The position numbers and the translations under genes are program-made. From assembly GCA_963714125.1 (NCBI GenBank), contig OY970234.1, forward strand, positions 682,001 through 746,000: DNA of 64,000 nt, written 5' to 3'. Under the pieces are notes generated by a model, which did not search any database, was not told where the DNA came from, and saw nothing but the letters and a program-made list of their open reading frames with translations. Origin of the DNA: CAWCAW01 sp963714125 (lineage in GTDB: Bacteria; Actinomycetota; Acidimicrobiia; Acidimicrobiales; UBA8190). Positions 1-8,659 of the stretch are shown here, in pieces; within the stretch, counting starts at the first letter, position 1; every line of letters starts with the position of its first letter.

Positions 1-1086
1 GAACCCGACCGATCGGCTCAGGTAGGTAAGACCGGCACCGGCGCCCAACACGACCAGGGCACCGACGATCACCCAGAAAATCGCATCTCCGGTCCGTTGT
101 CGACGCTGGTCGGGGGCCAGGGGGTGCTCGGCGAGCCCAAAGGGGCGCGTGATTCGATCGAGAAACCTCCCGACCGGACGCAGACCAACGCTCATGTATT
201 GACGAAGGTGGGACCGACGAAGGAGATCGAGCACGAGGCTTCGTGGCCTATCGGTTGCCTCGGACTCCTCCATCCGAAACTTCTCCGCCCAGGCGACGAG
301 GGGACGAAAAAACACCGCGTTGACGCCGACCACCAAAAGCACCATCACGCCCACGGCGATTCCAACCCTGGCCAGTGAGCCTTGGGCGATGGCTGCCCCG
401 ATGTAGCTGCCCATGCCCGGTAGTGCGTATTGATGGCCGCTCACCGTGATTGCTTCGGCGGCGGTCAAGAAGAACCACCCGCCACCCATCGACATCATGG
501 CGTTCCAGACAAGTCCGATCATCGAACCGGGAACGTCGAGCTTCCAAAAGCGTTGCCACTTGGTGAGGCGGTACATGCGAGCTGCCTCGTCGAGGTCTCG
601 GGGCTGGCTGATGAGCGAGTGGTAGAAGCTGAACGTCATGTTCCAGGCCTGGGACGTGAAAACCGCGAAAATGCACGTCGCCTCGAGCCCGATAATGTTC
701 CCGAACAGGTGGAGGAAGAACACCGTAGTGAACGTGAGAAACCCGAGAATGGGTACGGACTGGAGGATGTCGAGGGTCGGGATCAGGACCTTTTCAGCTC
801 GTCGCAGTCGAGCTGCGGCAGTCGCATATACGAAAGTGAAGAGCGTCGAGAATGCCAGGGCGACGAACATGCGCAGAAGCGAGCAGGCCGCGTAGTAGGG
901 GATATTGCTGAGCCCGGTCGGAAGGCTCGATGTCGACGCTCCCGGGGTGACGGTGACTCTCAGCGACTCACCGAGTCGTGCCACCCCGTAGAGAAGAGCA
1001 ACGACGCCGAGCCCGACTATGACGTCGACCGGGCTTACCTGGCGGCGAATCGAGATCCGCCCGGAGAAGGTTCGGCGCGAACTCAT
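1..1086 (-). CDS. ABC transporter permease, duplicated NitT/TauT-like type (3' part outside window)
   Basis: This is the first 362 codons of a permease whose end lies beyond the left edge of the window. The protein would move a small anion or similar solute across the inner membrane, powered by a separate ATPase. Hydrophobic segments lie near residues 20-37, 70-90, 110-130 and 135-155. Residues 167-186 form the cytoplasmic EAA coupling loop (EAARMYRLTKWQRFWKLDVP). Further membrane segments follow near 215-255, and a charged stretch precedes what looks like a second permease half, as in the duplicated permeases of COG4986. The ATG at 1086 is the only ATG or GTG in the frame after an upstream stop, but no good ribosome site precedes it. 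The substrate is unknown. Confidence 0.75.
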   Translation of the reverse strand, partial: MSSRRTFSGRISIRRQVSPVDVIVGLGVVALLYGVARLGESLRVTVTPGASTSSLPTGLSNIPYYAACSLLRMFVALAFSTLFTFVYATAAARLRRAEKVLIPTLDILQSVPILGFLTFTTVFFLHLFGNIIGLEATCIFAVFTSQAWNMTFSFYHSLISQPRDLDEAARMYRLTKWQRFWKLDVPGSMIGLVWNAMMSMGGGWFFLTAAEAITVSGHQYALPGMGSYIGAAIAQGSLARVGIAVGVMVLLVVGVNAVFFRPLVAWAEKFRMEESEATDRPRSLVLDLLRRSHLRQYMSVGLRPVGRFLDRITRPFGLAEHPLAPDQRRQRTGDAIFWVIVGALVVLGAGAGLTYLSRSVGF

Positions 1087-1251
1087 CGAGCCACGTCGTG
1101 AGGCACGTTCTCGTCCACGCCGAAGACTTACATACGCAATCGCCCTCAGCGTCGACCGGTCTCACGCCCCGGGCCTCATGACCAGGTGAAGACCGAAATC
1201 GGACGAGCCGCCAACTCACGGTGGAGGTTGATGGTGGCGGCGGTTCGGCCC

Positions 1252-1944
1252 TTAGTACTTGCGCTTCACGACAGTGACGGGCACCGTCACTGTCGTGCCC
1301 AGGCTGTCAGTCAGCGTGACGGTGGCAGGGTTCGGCTCGGTGGTTCCGTGGGCGGCGACCAATCCGCCATTGTTCGTGACGGTGCCGTTGGCCTTGCCGT
1401 TCACGACCAACGTGTAGGTGATGGCGGTGTTGGGGTCCCAGCCGTCGAGCTGGATTACCCCTTCGCCGCCCTCGGAGACCCACGACGCGCCGGTGGCGAA
1501 CAGGCGGTCCGAAGATCCGGTGCCGATGGTGACACTGAGCTGCTCGGTCCCGTCAGGTCCGGCCGGCTGACCGAGGTTGTTCGGCTGCGGCGCAATCTGC
1601 AGGGTGAAGTCGTACGTGCCGGCCTTCGTCGGGGTCCCGATGATCTCCCAGTCACAATCGGGCTCCTGGACCTTCAAACCGGGAGGAAGAGTCCCCGCCA
1701 CGACGCTCATGGTGTACGGATTGCACTCTGGCCCAAAGTATTCGGGCCCCCCGGTGGCGAGAAGGGTGGCTCCGTAGGCAGAGCCAACGTTGCCCGGGCC
1801 CGACGTGCACACCACTCCCGCGCAGGAGAAATCGGTGGTGATGAGGCTGGGCGCCGATGGCGTGGTGGCAGCCCCCGCCAGAGCAGGCACGAATGCGGTC
1901 GCCGCCAGCGCCGCTCCCAGGATCGCGAACGACTTCACGCGCAC
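1252..1944 (-). CDS. Secreted protein with putative Ig-like (He_PIG) domain
   Basis: A 230-residue exported protein of unknown role. The GTG start at 1944 is chosen because GGAG sits 5 nt upstream and translation then begins directly with a signal peptide (VRVKSFAILGAALAATAF, cleavage probably after AGA near residue 25). Residues about 65-115 carry the TMSVVAGTLPPGL and GTPTKAGTYDFTLQI pattern of putative Ig domains (He_PIG family). The C-terminal half is rich in beta-forming Thr/Val and ends in a short basic tail. Four cysteines in the first half could form disulfides outside the cell. It stands alone, with no clear operon partner. Confidence 0.65.
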   Translation of the reverse strand: MRVKSFAILGAALAATAFVPALAGAATTPSAPSLITTDFSCAGVVCTSGPGNVGSAYGATLLATGGPEYFGPECNPYTMSVVAGTLPPGLKVQEPDCDWEIIGTPTKAGTYDFTLQIAPQPNNLGQPAGPDGTEQLSVTIGTGSSDRLFATGASWVSEGGEGVIQLDGWDPNTAITYTLVVNGKANGTVTNNGGLVAAHGTTEPNPATVTLTDSLGTTVTVPVTVVKRKY

Positions 1945-2036
1945 GAGGTCTCCTTCATTTCGTCTGGCCCGATCGGGCAATGTCATGTCCTGCGACTCCG
2001 ACGCCAGCTATACGGGCGAGAGTGTCAAAACGTTCA

Positions 2037-2669
2037 TCAGCCGAATCGGATCTGCTTGACCCCCGTCCACGCCCGTCGGGCTCGCCCTCGCAGAGCGGAG
2101 TCTGTATTGGGGGCAAGCGTCAACCCCGCCAACATGGCGATCTGGTCGGCTACCTGTGGGATCGTGACGTGATCCGTCCACAGGTGTTCGGCGAATTCCG
2201 GGCGGCCGAGGCGCTCCAAGCAGATATCAAGCTTCGACATGGCAAAACTCTCCCGAAATAAGGGAGCGTCTTTTCTGGCGACGAACTGCATGGCATGTCC
2301 AACGCCTCGTTCGCGCAACCGGCGGAGCACCGTCTGACGCTCGGCCAGAAATGCAAAGTGCCGCACGTCATGTCCTCGACCCCGTAGCCGACCCACTGTT
2401 TCTTTGAAGTAGCTCGGTTCCACAATCGTCATAGGTGCGATCACGACCCCGGCATGATTGCTCAGGACGTGGTCCAGGACCTCGAACACCCCGTGCCGCC
2501 AAGCCGGGTAGTCCTGGAAGTCGTAGCGGAGGTATGCCGGCGTCATGCGCCGGAGGCCGAAACCGACCTCCTCGGGATCACAGATGACGCTGTTGTGGAG
2601 CCGCCGCTGAATCTCGTGCGCCGTTTGGGTCTTGCCGCCACCGAAGGGCCCGTTGATCCACAACAGCAT
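2037..2669 (-). CDS. tmrB: TmrB-like P-loop ATP-binding protein
   Basis: This 210-residue protein resembles Bacillus TmrB, an ATP-binding, membrane-associated protein that gives tunicamycin resistance. The Walker A loop GPFGGGKT is at residues 7-14. Characteristic TmrB blocks follow: ICDPEEVGFGLR, DFQDYPAWR, VVIAPMTIVEPSYF and a C-terminal ALRGRARRAWTGVKQIR. The length fits the family. Whether it confers resistance here is inference; homologues in actinobacteria are often just called AAA family ATPases. It is monocistronic and divergent from the YCII/sigma pair. Confidence 0.75.
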   Translation of the reverse strand: MLLWINGPFGGGKTQTAHEIQRRLHNSVICDPEEVGFGLRRMTPAYLRYDFQDYPAWRHGVFEVLDHVLSNHAGVVIAPMTIVEPSYFKETVGRLRGRGHDVRHFAFLAERQTVLRRLRERGVGHAMQFVARKDAPLFRESFAMSKLDICLERLGRPEFAEHLWTDHVTIPQVADQIAMLAGLTLAPNTDSALRGRARRAWTGVKQIRFG

Positions 2670-2879
2670 GCACCGATCCTACGAAACCGGAGTCGGCGAG
2701 ATGTTCCGAACGTCTTGAATCGGAGCAGGTGACCAGGGGTTAGCGTGTCGGGCGGGCTCACGCCAAGTCACAGGCCGGCGCGGAAGAATTTCTGTGCGGA
2801 GTTGTCGATTCGGGTTGTTCTCGACCGTCGTAGTGAGCAGGAGGCCCCGAATGCGGGCCAACCATGAGAGGAGATCACC

Positions 2880-3227
2880 ATGGCCGAGTATCTGATCCTC
2901 ATTTACGGGGACGAGGCGGTATTGGACAACCCTGAGCCCGGCTCATTCGACCAGATGATGAAGGGCCACCAGGTGTTCGGCGAGGTCAACGCCTCCGCCC
3001 TGCGCGGTGGGAACGCATTACAGGCGACAGCGACGGCGACGTCGGTACGACAGGACTCCTCCGGGGACTTCGTGGTGACCGATGGGCCCTTTGCCGAGAC
3101 CAAAGAAGCACTTGGCGGCTATTACCTGGTCGAGGCCGCCGACCTGGATGAGGCCCTGGTGTTGGCGAAGCAGATTCCAATGCCCGCCGGCGGGGTCGAG
3201 GTCAGGCCGATCAGAACGTTCAGTTGA
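2880..3227 (+). CDS. YCII-related (DGPF domain) protein, ECF42 partner
   Basis: A 115-residue single-domain protein of the YCII/DGPF family, with the DGPF motif at residues 68-71 (VTDGPFAETKE) and the usual YYLVEAADLDEAL helix after it. GGAG lies 7-10 nt before the ATG. The stop is 14 nt ahead of an ECF sigma gene. DGPF proteins are the regular genomic partners of ECF42 sigma factors, and ECF42 factors generally control their neighbouring DGPF genes. The biochemical role of the protein itself is not established. Confidence 0.85.
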   Translation: MAEYLILIYGDEAVLDNPEPGSFDQMMKGHQVFGEVNASALRGGNALQATATATSVRQDSSGDFVVTDGPFAETKEALGGYYLVEAADLDEALVLAKQIPMPAGGVEVRPIRTFS

Positions 3228-3241
3228 GCTAACAACTCCTC

Positions 3242-4483
3242 ATGGTCGAGTCGGTCGAGGCGGCGGTTGCTGACGCTCACCGACGCGAGTGGGCCTTCGT
3301 GCTCGCAGCAACAGTGCGGGTCACCGGGGACATCGATATAGCCGAGGAATGCGTTCAGGATGCTTATGCCCGGGCGCTTTCCGCATGGTCCACCGGTGGC
3401 ATCCCGTCCAAACCGGGTGCTTGGTTGACCACCGTTGCCCGACGCCGCGCCATAGATGTGGCCCGGCGGGGCGTGACCCATGCCCGAGCGTTGCCGTTGC
3501 TGGTCGAAGCGGTGACCTCGGTCGGCCCCGGTGAACTGGAGGATGAACCAGATGTGGTGGATGACCGACTCCGGCTCATTTTCACCTGTTGCCACCCGGC
3601 CATCGCGCTCGAGGCTCAGGTAGCGCTCACACTTCGCCTGGTATGTGGACTCACTACCGCCGAGGTGGGCCGGGCGTTCTTAGTCAGGGAATCGACGATG
3701 GCGGCGCGCATCACCCGCGCCAAGAAGAAGATCGCTCTGGCTCGCATCCCTTATCGGGTACCACCCGTGGAGGAGCTTCCCGCTCGTATCGATGCCGTGC
3801 TCACGGTCTTGCATCTGCTCTATTCGACCGGGTACACGGCGCCTGAGGGTGCGGACTTGGGCCGACGCGACTTGGTGGAACGATCACTTGATCTGGCCTA
3901 CCTGTTACGGAGGTTATTGCCGGACAACGCCGACATAGCCGGGCTGCTGGCGCTCATCTTGCTCACCGACGCTCGGCACGGAGCGAGGCAGGGAAGTGAC
4001 GAGCAACTCGTGCTCCTCGCCGATCAGGATCGGTCGCAGTGGGATCACGTTGCCATCGAGGAGGGCCTCGAACTCGTCCGTGAGGCCCTCGACTCTCGGC
4101 CCCCGGGCCGGTTCGCGCTGATGGCGGCCATCGCCGCGGTCCACGACGAAGCGCCATCATGGGAGGCCACCGACTGGGCCGAGATCGTGGGTCTCTATGA
4201 CCTATTGATGGACCTTTGGCCGTCTCCCGTTGTTGCCCTCAACCGAGCTGTCGCCGTGGGTCTGGCGTTCGGGCCCGACGCCGGACTTGCCGCTCTCGAC
4301 GTCCTGACGGCCGAGCCGGCCCTGGCCTTGTACGGCTATCTGGCCTCGGCCCGGGCGGATTTCCTTCGACGATTAGGCCGAGCCGTTGAGGCCCGCGTGG
4401 CGTACCGAGAAGCCCTCATGCTGTGCGGAAACCAGGTCGAGCGGGCGTTCCTCCTCGAAAGGCTCGCCGAGGTGGGTGGCTGA
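3242..4483 (+). CDS. RNA polymerase sigma factor, ECF42-like with C-terminal extension
   Basis: A 413-residue sigma factor that would direct RNA polymerase to stress promoters. Region 2 is at about residues 10-75 (YTGD-like VRVTGDIDIAEECVQDAY and PGAWLTTVARRRAIDVARR) and region 4 at about 120-175 (VALTLRLVCGLTTAEVGRAF). The remaining 230 residues form the TPR-like extension typical of ECF42 (LLYSTGYTAPEGADL, DLWPSPVVALNRAVAVG), which in this group helps activity in place of an anti-sigma factor. It forms a two-gene unit with the YCII gene just upstream. Confidence 0.85.
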   Translation: MVESVEAAVADAHRREWAFVLAATVRVTGDIDIAEECVQDAYARALSAWSTGGIPSKPGAWLTTVARRRAIDVARRGVTHARALPLLVEAVTSVGPGELEDEPDVVDDRLRLIFTCCHPAIALEAQVALTLRLVCGLTTAEVGRAFLVRESTMAARITRAKKKIALARIPYRVPPVEELPARIDAVLTVLHLLYSTGYTAPEGADLGRRDLVERSLDLAYLLRRLLPDNADIAGLLALILLTDARHGARQGSDEQLVLLADQDRSQWDHVAIEEGLELVREALDSRPPGRFALMAAIAAVHDEAPSWEATDWAEIVGLYDLLMDLWPSPVVALNRAVAVGLAFGPDAGLAALDVLTAEPALALYGYLASARADFLRRLGRAVEARVAYREALMLCGNQVERAFLLERLAEVGG

Positions 4484-4715
4484 ATCCTCGACAATCCGGC
4501 CTCCGAATTGGACGGCTGTAGGTAGGCACGGCAAGTGATCGAGCTCTCACCTCCTGCGGTTCCTCAAATATGGGGACGAAAGTACGACATGATTCACTAC
4601 AAAATAACAACGGCCATGGACACGCCTCATGAGGCCAGTAAAGGCGGGGAATTACTGGGCTCCTGAGGACCGTCGAATGATCGAGCAGACACGGACACGT
4701 TGACCACTTCCCCGC

Positions 4716-7166
4716 ATGGCTGACATGGCGGGTATGAAAACGAGGCGCCTTATGCGACGTAGCTGGCTTGTGATCTCGGTGGCGCTGCTCGTTTCTGTCG
4801 GCATGGTCGTGGTATCGGTGTCAGCGGCGACAGCCGCCACCTCTGTGCGGAAATTCTCGGGCGACGCACCCGGCTTGGTGGTGTGCAACTTGTCGGGCAA
4901 GGTGAGCTTTTTGCCCCCTCTGACCACATCGGGCGGCGGGACCGGACCGTCGAGGATCTCCGGCGGCAAGATCTCAGGTTGCACGCCGACCAATAGTGAC
5001 GTGACCATCACGAGCGCCAAGGTCACCGGCTCGTTTGCCTCAAGCCCGCTTGCATGCAGCTCCGACTCGGCCACAGGGGTCACGGCCACGCTCACCGTCA
5101 AGTGGAAGGGCGACCTGGCGGGCACCGTGGACGGAACGACGTACGCCGGTAAAGCCAAGTTCGCGAACACCCTGGTCGCCGGCAGCACGGGAACAGGCTC
5201 GTTCGCAGGCGGCGCCACTGTGAGTGTCAACGTACCCAGCAACTTTTCGATGCTCTGCAGTAACGCACGCGGCGTAAAGAAGGCCACGGTGACCGGGAGC
5301 GTTGCCCTTGGTGCGACGACCGGGGGCGGAGGCGGGGGCGGAGGAACCGTGACCGGGTCCGCCACGATCACCCAGCTCGTCAGCGACGGGACCGGCTACT
5401 GCGCCGTCGTGAGTACCGGGTCCGTCGAGTGCTGGGGTCAATCCAACCAGGGCGAGCTCGGAAACGGTGGAATCGGAGATCCCAGCTGCGTCGTCGGGTT
5501 CTGCGAGCCGACACCTCAGACAATCTCCGGGTTGACAAATGCCACGGAAATGGCGAGCGACGGTGGGAATGGAGCGAACGGGTACGGGTACTGCGCGGTG
5601 CTTTCGACTGGATCGGTCGAGTGCTGGGGTGAAAACAACGGTGGCGAATTGGGCGACGGAACCGACACCGGGCCGGACTCGTGCACCGAAGGTCCATGCA
5701 GCACGATCCCCGTATCCGTCACCGGTGTCACCAACGCCGTTCAGATCACATCCAACGGGCTGGGCTATTGCGTAGTGCTCACCACCACGGGGGTTCAATG
5801 TTGGGGGGGCGATGGTGCGAACTCCACTTCGACTGTTGCCGTTGCCGTGGCCGGCCTAACCGGCGTCTCCGAATTGGCAACAGCCGGTTGGGGTTACTGC
5901 GCTCTGGTCAGCGGGGGAACGGTCGAATGTTGGGGTGACGATAATTTTGGAGAGTTGGGCAATGGAACGGTTTCGCAGGCGGGCTCGGACGTTCCGCTTG
6001 TGGTCCCCGGAATCACTACGGCCACGGCCGTTGTCGGTAACGGGGACGGATTCTCCGACCTCAGTTACTGCGCCGTGCTGACTTCGGGCTCTGTCGACTG
6101 TTGGGGCGATGACTCCATTGGTGAACTCGGCGACGGTTCGACTGCAACGGCCGACACTCCCGTCGAGGTGTCGGGGCTCACTGACGCGGCCAGCTTGACC
6201 TCTGATGGCGTCGGGTTCTGTGCCACCCTCCAGGTAACCGGGGACGTATCGTGTTGGGGCGACAACTCAACCGGCGAGTTGGGAAACGGCTCGACGACCG
6301 AGTCGGACGTTCCGGTGGTGGCGGCGAACCTCACCGGAGTTTCCAGCATGTCTGGTCAGTTCACCGGGCCCATCTCTGAGCAGAGGGACGGTCTTCACCT
6401 GGGACCCCTCAACATCCCCGCGAGTCCTGGAAGCGGATACTGCGCCGTCCAGGGCGACGGGGTCGTCTACTGCTGGGGCGACAACTCGACGGGCGAGCTT
6501 GGGTTGTCAGGTGCTTTGCTCGGGCCATACACGTGTGGCTCGGGCACCTGCCTCGACGAGCCCACGCAGACCCGTTCAGACGTGTCGAATATGGATGCTG
6601 ACGGCATCGGGTACTGCGCAATTCTCACTTCTGGCGGTGTGAGCTGTTGGGGCGACGACTTCTGGGGTCAACTCGGCGACACCAACCAAACATCACCAAA
6701 CGCATCGCTCAGTGTGAATCCGGATACCGACCTGGCCAATGGTCAGAGCGTCGACGTCACCGGCTCGTCGCTGGGGGTGCTTTCCCTTGGCAGTGTCGTC
6801 GAATGCAGCGATGCTCCGAACCAACCCACGGTGCAACTGGGCGGGGTCGTTGACGCGGTCGAAGACGTCGGCTGCACCGGATCGACGTTTAGTAACCTGG
6901 TTGAGACCACAGGTGGGGGAGCGTTGTCGACCACGTTCAAGGTGGCCGCGGGCACGGTAGGGCCGCCATGCGGGACGTCGTACTTGGCGGTGTGCCCGAC
7001 TCTTGACAGCGCCGGCCATGACCCTGCATCCGACGCCGCCGACTACCCGTGTCCGCCGACGCCGGCGCAACAAGCGGCGGGCGACACGTGCCTACTGGAA
7101 TACGGTGACGGCGCCGGCGACTTGGTGTTCGCCCAAATTCTCTTCTCTGGTGAGTCGCCGCCGTAA
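4716..7166 (+). CDS. Large secreted RCC1-repeat (beta-propeller) protein
   Basis: An 816-residue exported protein. After a signal peptide (residues about 12-40) comes a 180-residue Thr/Ser-rich beta domain, then a Gly-rich linker (residues about 203-211). Next come eight RCC1-like repeats, each of the form YCAVL...G.V.CWGD...GELGNG; the W-G-x-N/D and GELG signatures recur about every 45-60 residues. Every repeat keeps one Cys before and one inside the CWG motif, which suggests a disulfide per blade, suitable for an extracellular propeller. A further 150-residue domain closes the protein. The start is uncertain among ATGs at 4716, 4725 and 4734. The ligand is unknown. Confidence 0.75.
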   Translation: MADMAGMKTRRLMRRSWLVISVALLVSVGMVVVSVSAATAATSVRKFSGDAPGLVVCNLSGKVSFLPPLTTSGGGTGPSRISGGKISGCTPTNSDVTITSAKVTGSFASSPLACSSDSATGVTATLTVKWKGDLAGTVDGTTYAGKAKFANTLVAGSTGTGSFAGGATVSVNVPSNFSMLCSNARGVKKATVTGSVALGATTGGGGGGGGTVTGSATITQLVSDGTGYCAVVSTGSVECWGQSNQGELGNGGIGDPSCVVGFCEPTPQTISGLTNATEMASDGGNGANGYGYCAVLSTGSVECWGENNGGELGDGTDTGPDSCTEGPCSTIPVSVTGVTNAVQITSNGLGYCVVLTTTGVQCWGGDGANSTSTVAVAVAGLTGVSELATAGWGYCALVSGGTVECWGDDNFGELGNGTVSQAGSDVPLVVPGITTATAVVGNGDGFSDLSYCAVLTSGSVDCWGDDSIGELGDGSTATADTPVEVSGLTDAASLTSDGVGFCATLQVTGDVSCWGDNSTGELGNGSTTESDVPVVAANLTGVSSMSGQFTGPISEQRDGLHLGPLNIPASPGSGYCAVQGDGVVYCWGDNSTGELGLSGALLGPYTCGSGTCLDEPTQTRSDVSNMDADGIGYCAILTSGGVSCWGDDFWGQLGDTNQTSPNASLSVNPDTDLANGQSVDVTGSSLGVLSLGSVVECSDAPNQPTVQLGGVVDAVEDVGCTGSTFSNLVETTGGGALSTTFKVAAGTVGPPCGTSYLAVCPTLDSAGHDPASDAADYPCPPTPAQQAAGDTCLLEYGDGAGDLVFAQILFSGESPP

Positions 7167-7253
7167 GTCGGACAGGCAATTAATAGGATTGCTTTTCGTG
7201 CGTCACAGGACAACGTGTCGTTGCGCTTGGGACCACCAGGGCCCAAAGGATGG

Positions 7254-7874
7254 CTAGGCCATCAAGCTGTTCAGTAATACATCGACGGTCTTACCGGCGT
7301 CCTTGCGGGCTTTGGCCGGATTGTCTGCGGTGGCGACGTACTGTGCGGCGGCCATGACCCCAGCGAGCAGCATGCGGGTGAGCGGTTCCAGCGGGGCCTG
7401 GTGGATCTCGTGTTGGGACATGGCCGCCTGCACCACCTCGCGCACGAGTGCCAACGCGTAGCGGTCGGCAATCTCGCTTCGAACATCTGCCGCCAGAACG
7501 GCCGGACCATCGAGGGCGCAGATACGTTGCACCTCGACATCCAGCATGGCGTCGAGATAGGCGTGGCAACCGGCTCGCAGCATCTCGAGGGGATGCTCAT
7601 GGCCTACTTGCAGCGCCGCCTCCGCCGTGGATGCCACGATCTGCTGCTCGAGTTCCTCGTAGACGGCCAGAAATAAGCCCTGTTTGTCGCCGAAATGGTG
7701 CTGGAGCGCGCCGCGCGTCACGCCGGCGTCAGCCACGATTTCTTCGCGGCCCGTACGACCGTAGCCATTGCTCCCGAACAGCGCGCGCCCCGAAGCCATC
7801 AGCGCCGCCCGAGTCGACTCGGAGCGCTCGGCTTGGGTGCGACGGGGTTGTGAGGTGGTGTCCCTATTGACCAT
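7254..7874 (-). CDS. TetR/AcrR family transcriptional regulator
   Basis: A 206-residue regulator. The helix-turn-helix is at about residues 35-65 (EEIVADAGVTRGALQHHFGDKQGLF), followed by an all-helical ligand-binding domain. The ATG at 7874 is chosen because it abuts a perfect 7-bp inverted repeat (7875-7891). This arrangement suggests that it represses itself and the divergent mycothiol-dependent enzyme gene that begins at 7944. Two earlier in-frame ATGs would run through the operator and are less likely. Confidence 0.85.
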   Translation of the reverse strand: MVNRDTTSQPRRTQAERSESTRAALMASGRALFGSNGYGRTGREEIVADAGVTRGALQHHFGDKQGLFLAVYEELEQQIVASTAEAALQVGHEHPLEMLRAGCHAYLDAMLDVEVQRICALDGPAVLAADVRSEIADRYALALVREVVQAAMSQHEIHQAPLEPLTRMLLAGVMAAAQYVATADNPAKARKDAGKTVDVLLNSLMA

Positions 7875-7891
7875 ACATGCAAGGTGCATGT
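7875..7891. promoter_or_regulatory. Candidate TetR operator (perfect inverted repeat)
   Basis: ACATGCA-AGG-TGCATGT is a perfect 7-bp inverted repeat with a 3-nt spacer. It lies in the 69-bp gap between a tetR gene and its divergent neighbour, right next to the TetR start codon. Position and symmetry fit a TetR dimer site; binding is inferred. Confidence 0.6.
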
Positions 7892-7943
7892 AAGTTACAT
7901 GCCACTGCACGATACCGCGTGCGGTCACGGAGGAGGGTGGGGG

Positions 7944-8609
7944 ATGACGCTGAGCCGAACGGTCGTCGTGCCGGGAATGACCGAGGAATACCAGACCTTT
8001 GCCGATTTGCTGCGCGGTCTATCAGATGAGCAGTGGGAAGCAGCGTCTCGCTGCGAGGGGTGGCGTGTGGCCGACGTGGCCGCCCATGTGGTCGGACAGC
8101 TCACCGACGTCACCAACCTCCGTCTCGAGGGTCTGGGCACCGCAGAGGTGACCAAGCGCCAGGTCGACGACCGTCGTGGCCAAAGCGCCATCGACACGGC
8201 GGACGAGTTGCAGCGCGCCATAGAGACAGCCAGCGCATTGGTGGCGGCGTTCGACGACGACGCGTGGAACGCGGATGGGCCTCAGGGCAACGGGAGCACA
8301 CTCGGTTTCGGGGTTGAATCCCTGTGGTTCGACACATTCCTCCACGCTGATGACATTCGCTCCTCTCTCGACCAGCCGTCCGTGACGGGAAACGGCATGC
8401 TTCCCTCGGTGTCGCACATCGCCAAGGTCCTCACCGACCAGGGCTGGTCACCCGCCACTTTGAAGCTCGAGGGGATGGACGCATTCCCGGTGTCGGGGGG
8501 AGACGGTGATGTGATCACTGGCGACCCCATGACGTTCATCTTGGTGTCGACGGGCCGCGCCCCGGCGTCACACATGGGGTTGGACGACACGGTCAACATC
8601 TACCGCTGA
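7944..8609 (+). CDS. Mycothiol-dependent maleylpyruvate isomerase-type enzyme (DinB/MDMPI fold)
   Basis: A 221-residue member of the mycothiol-dependent maleylpyruvate isomerase family, whose members bind a metal and use mycothiol to isomerise or transfer substrates in the cytoplasm. The first metal-ligand His is H48 in CEGWRVADVAAHVVG, and the D/E-x3-H pair is D130 and H134 in WFDTFLHADDIR. The ATG at 7944 follows a strong GGAGGAGGG ribosome site. The gene is divergent from a tetR gene across a palindromic operator, so induction by a small toxic molecule is plausible. The substrate is not known. Confidence 0.75.
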   Translation: MTLSRTVVVPGMTEEYQTFADLLRGLSDEQWEAASRCEGWRVADVAAHVVGQLTDVTNLRLEGLGTAEVTKRQVDDRRGQSAIDTADELQRAIETASALVAAFDDDAWNADGPQGNGSTLGFGVESLWFDTFLHADDIRSSLDQPSVTGNGMLPSVSHIAKVLTDQGWSPATLKLEGMDAFPVSGGDGDVITGDPMTFILVSTGRAPASHMGLDDTVNIYR

Positions 8610-8659
8610 CCCGGGGCGCTGGTCAGGAGCGGAAGCTTTTGGAGCGTTCTGCTGTTGGG

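Noticed and set aside
430..1101. A 223-codon plus-strand frame at the left edge
   Set aside because: The minus strand encodes an ABC permease with an EAA loop throughout; the plus frame is its shadow.
4652..5371. A 239-codon proline-rich open frame on the minus strand
   Set aside because: It is antisense to the RCC1-repeat gene, has low-complexity Pro/Val composition and no ribosome site; it reflects the repeat composition of the real gene.
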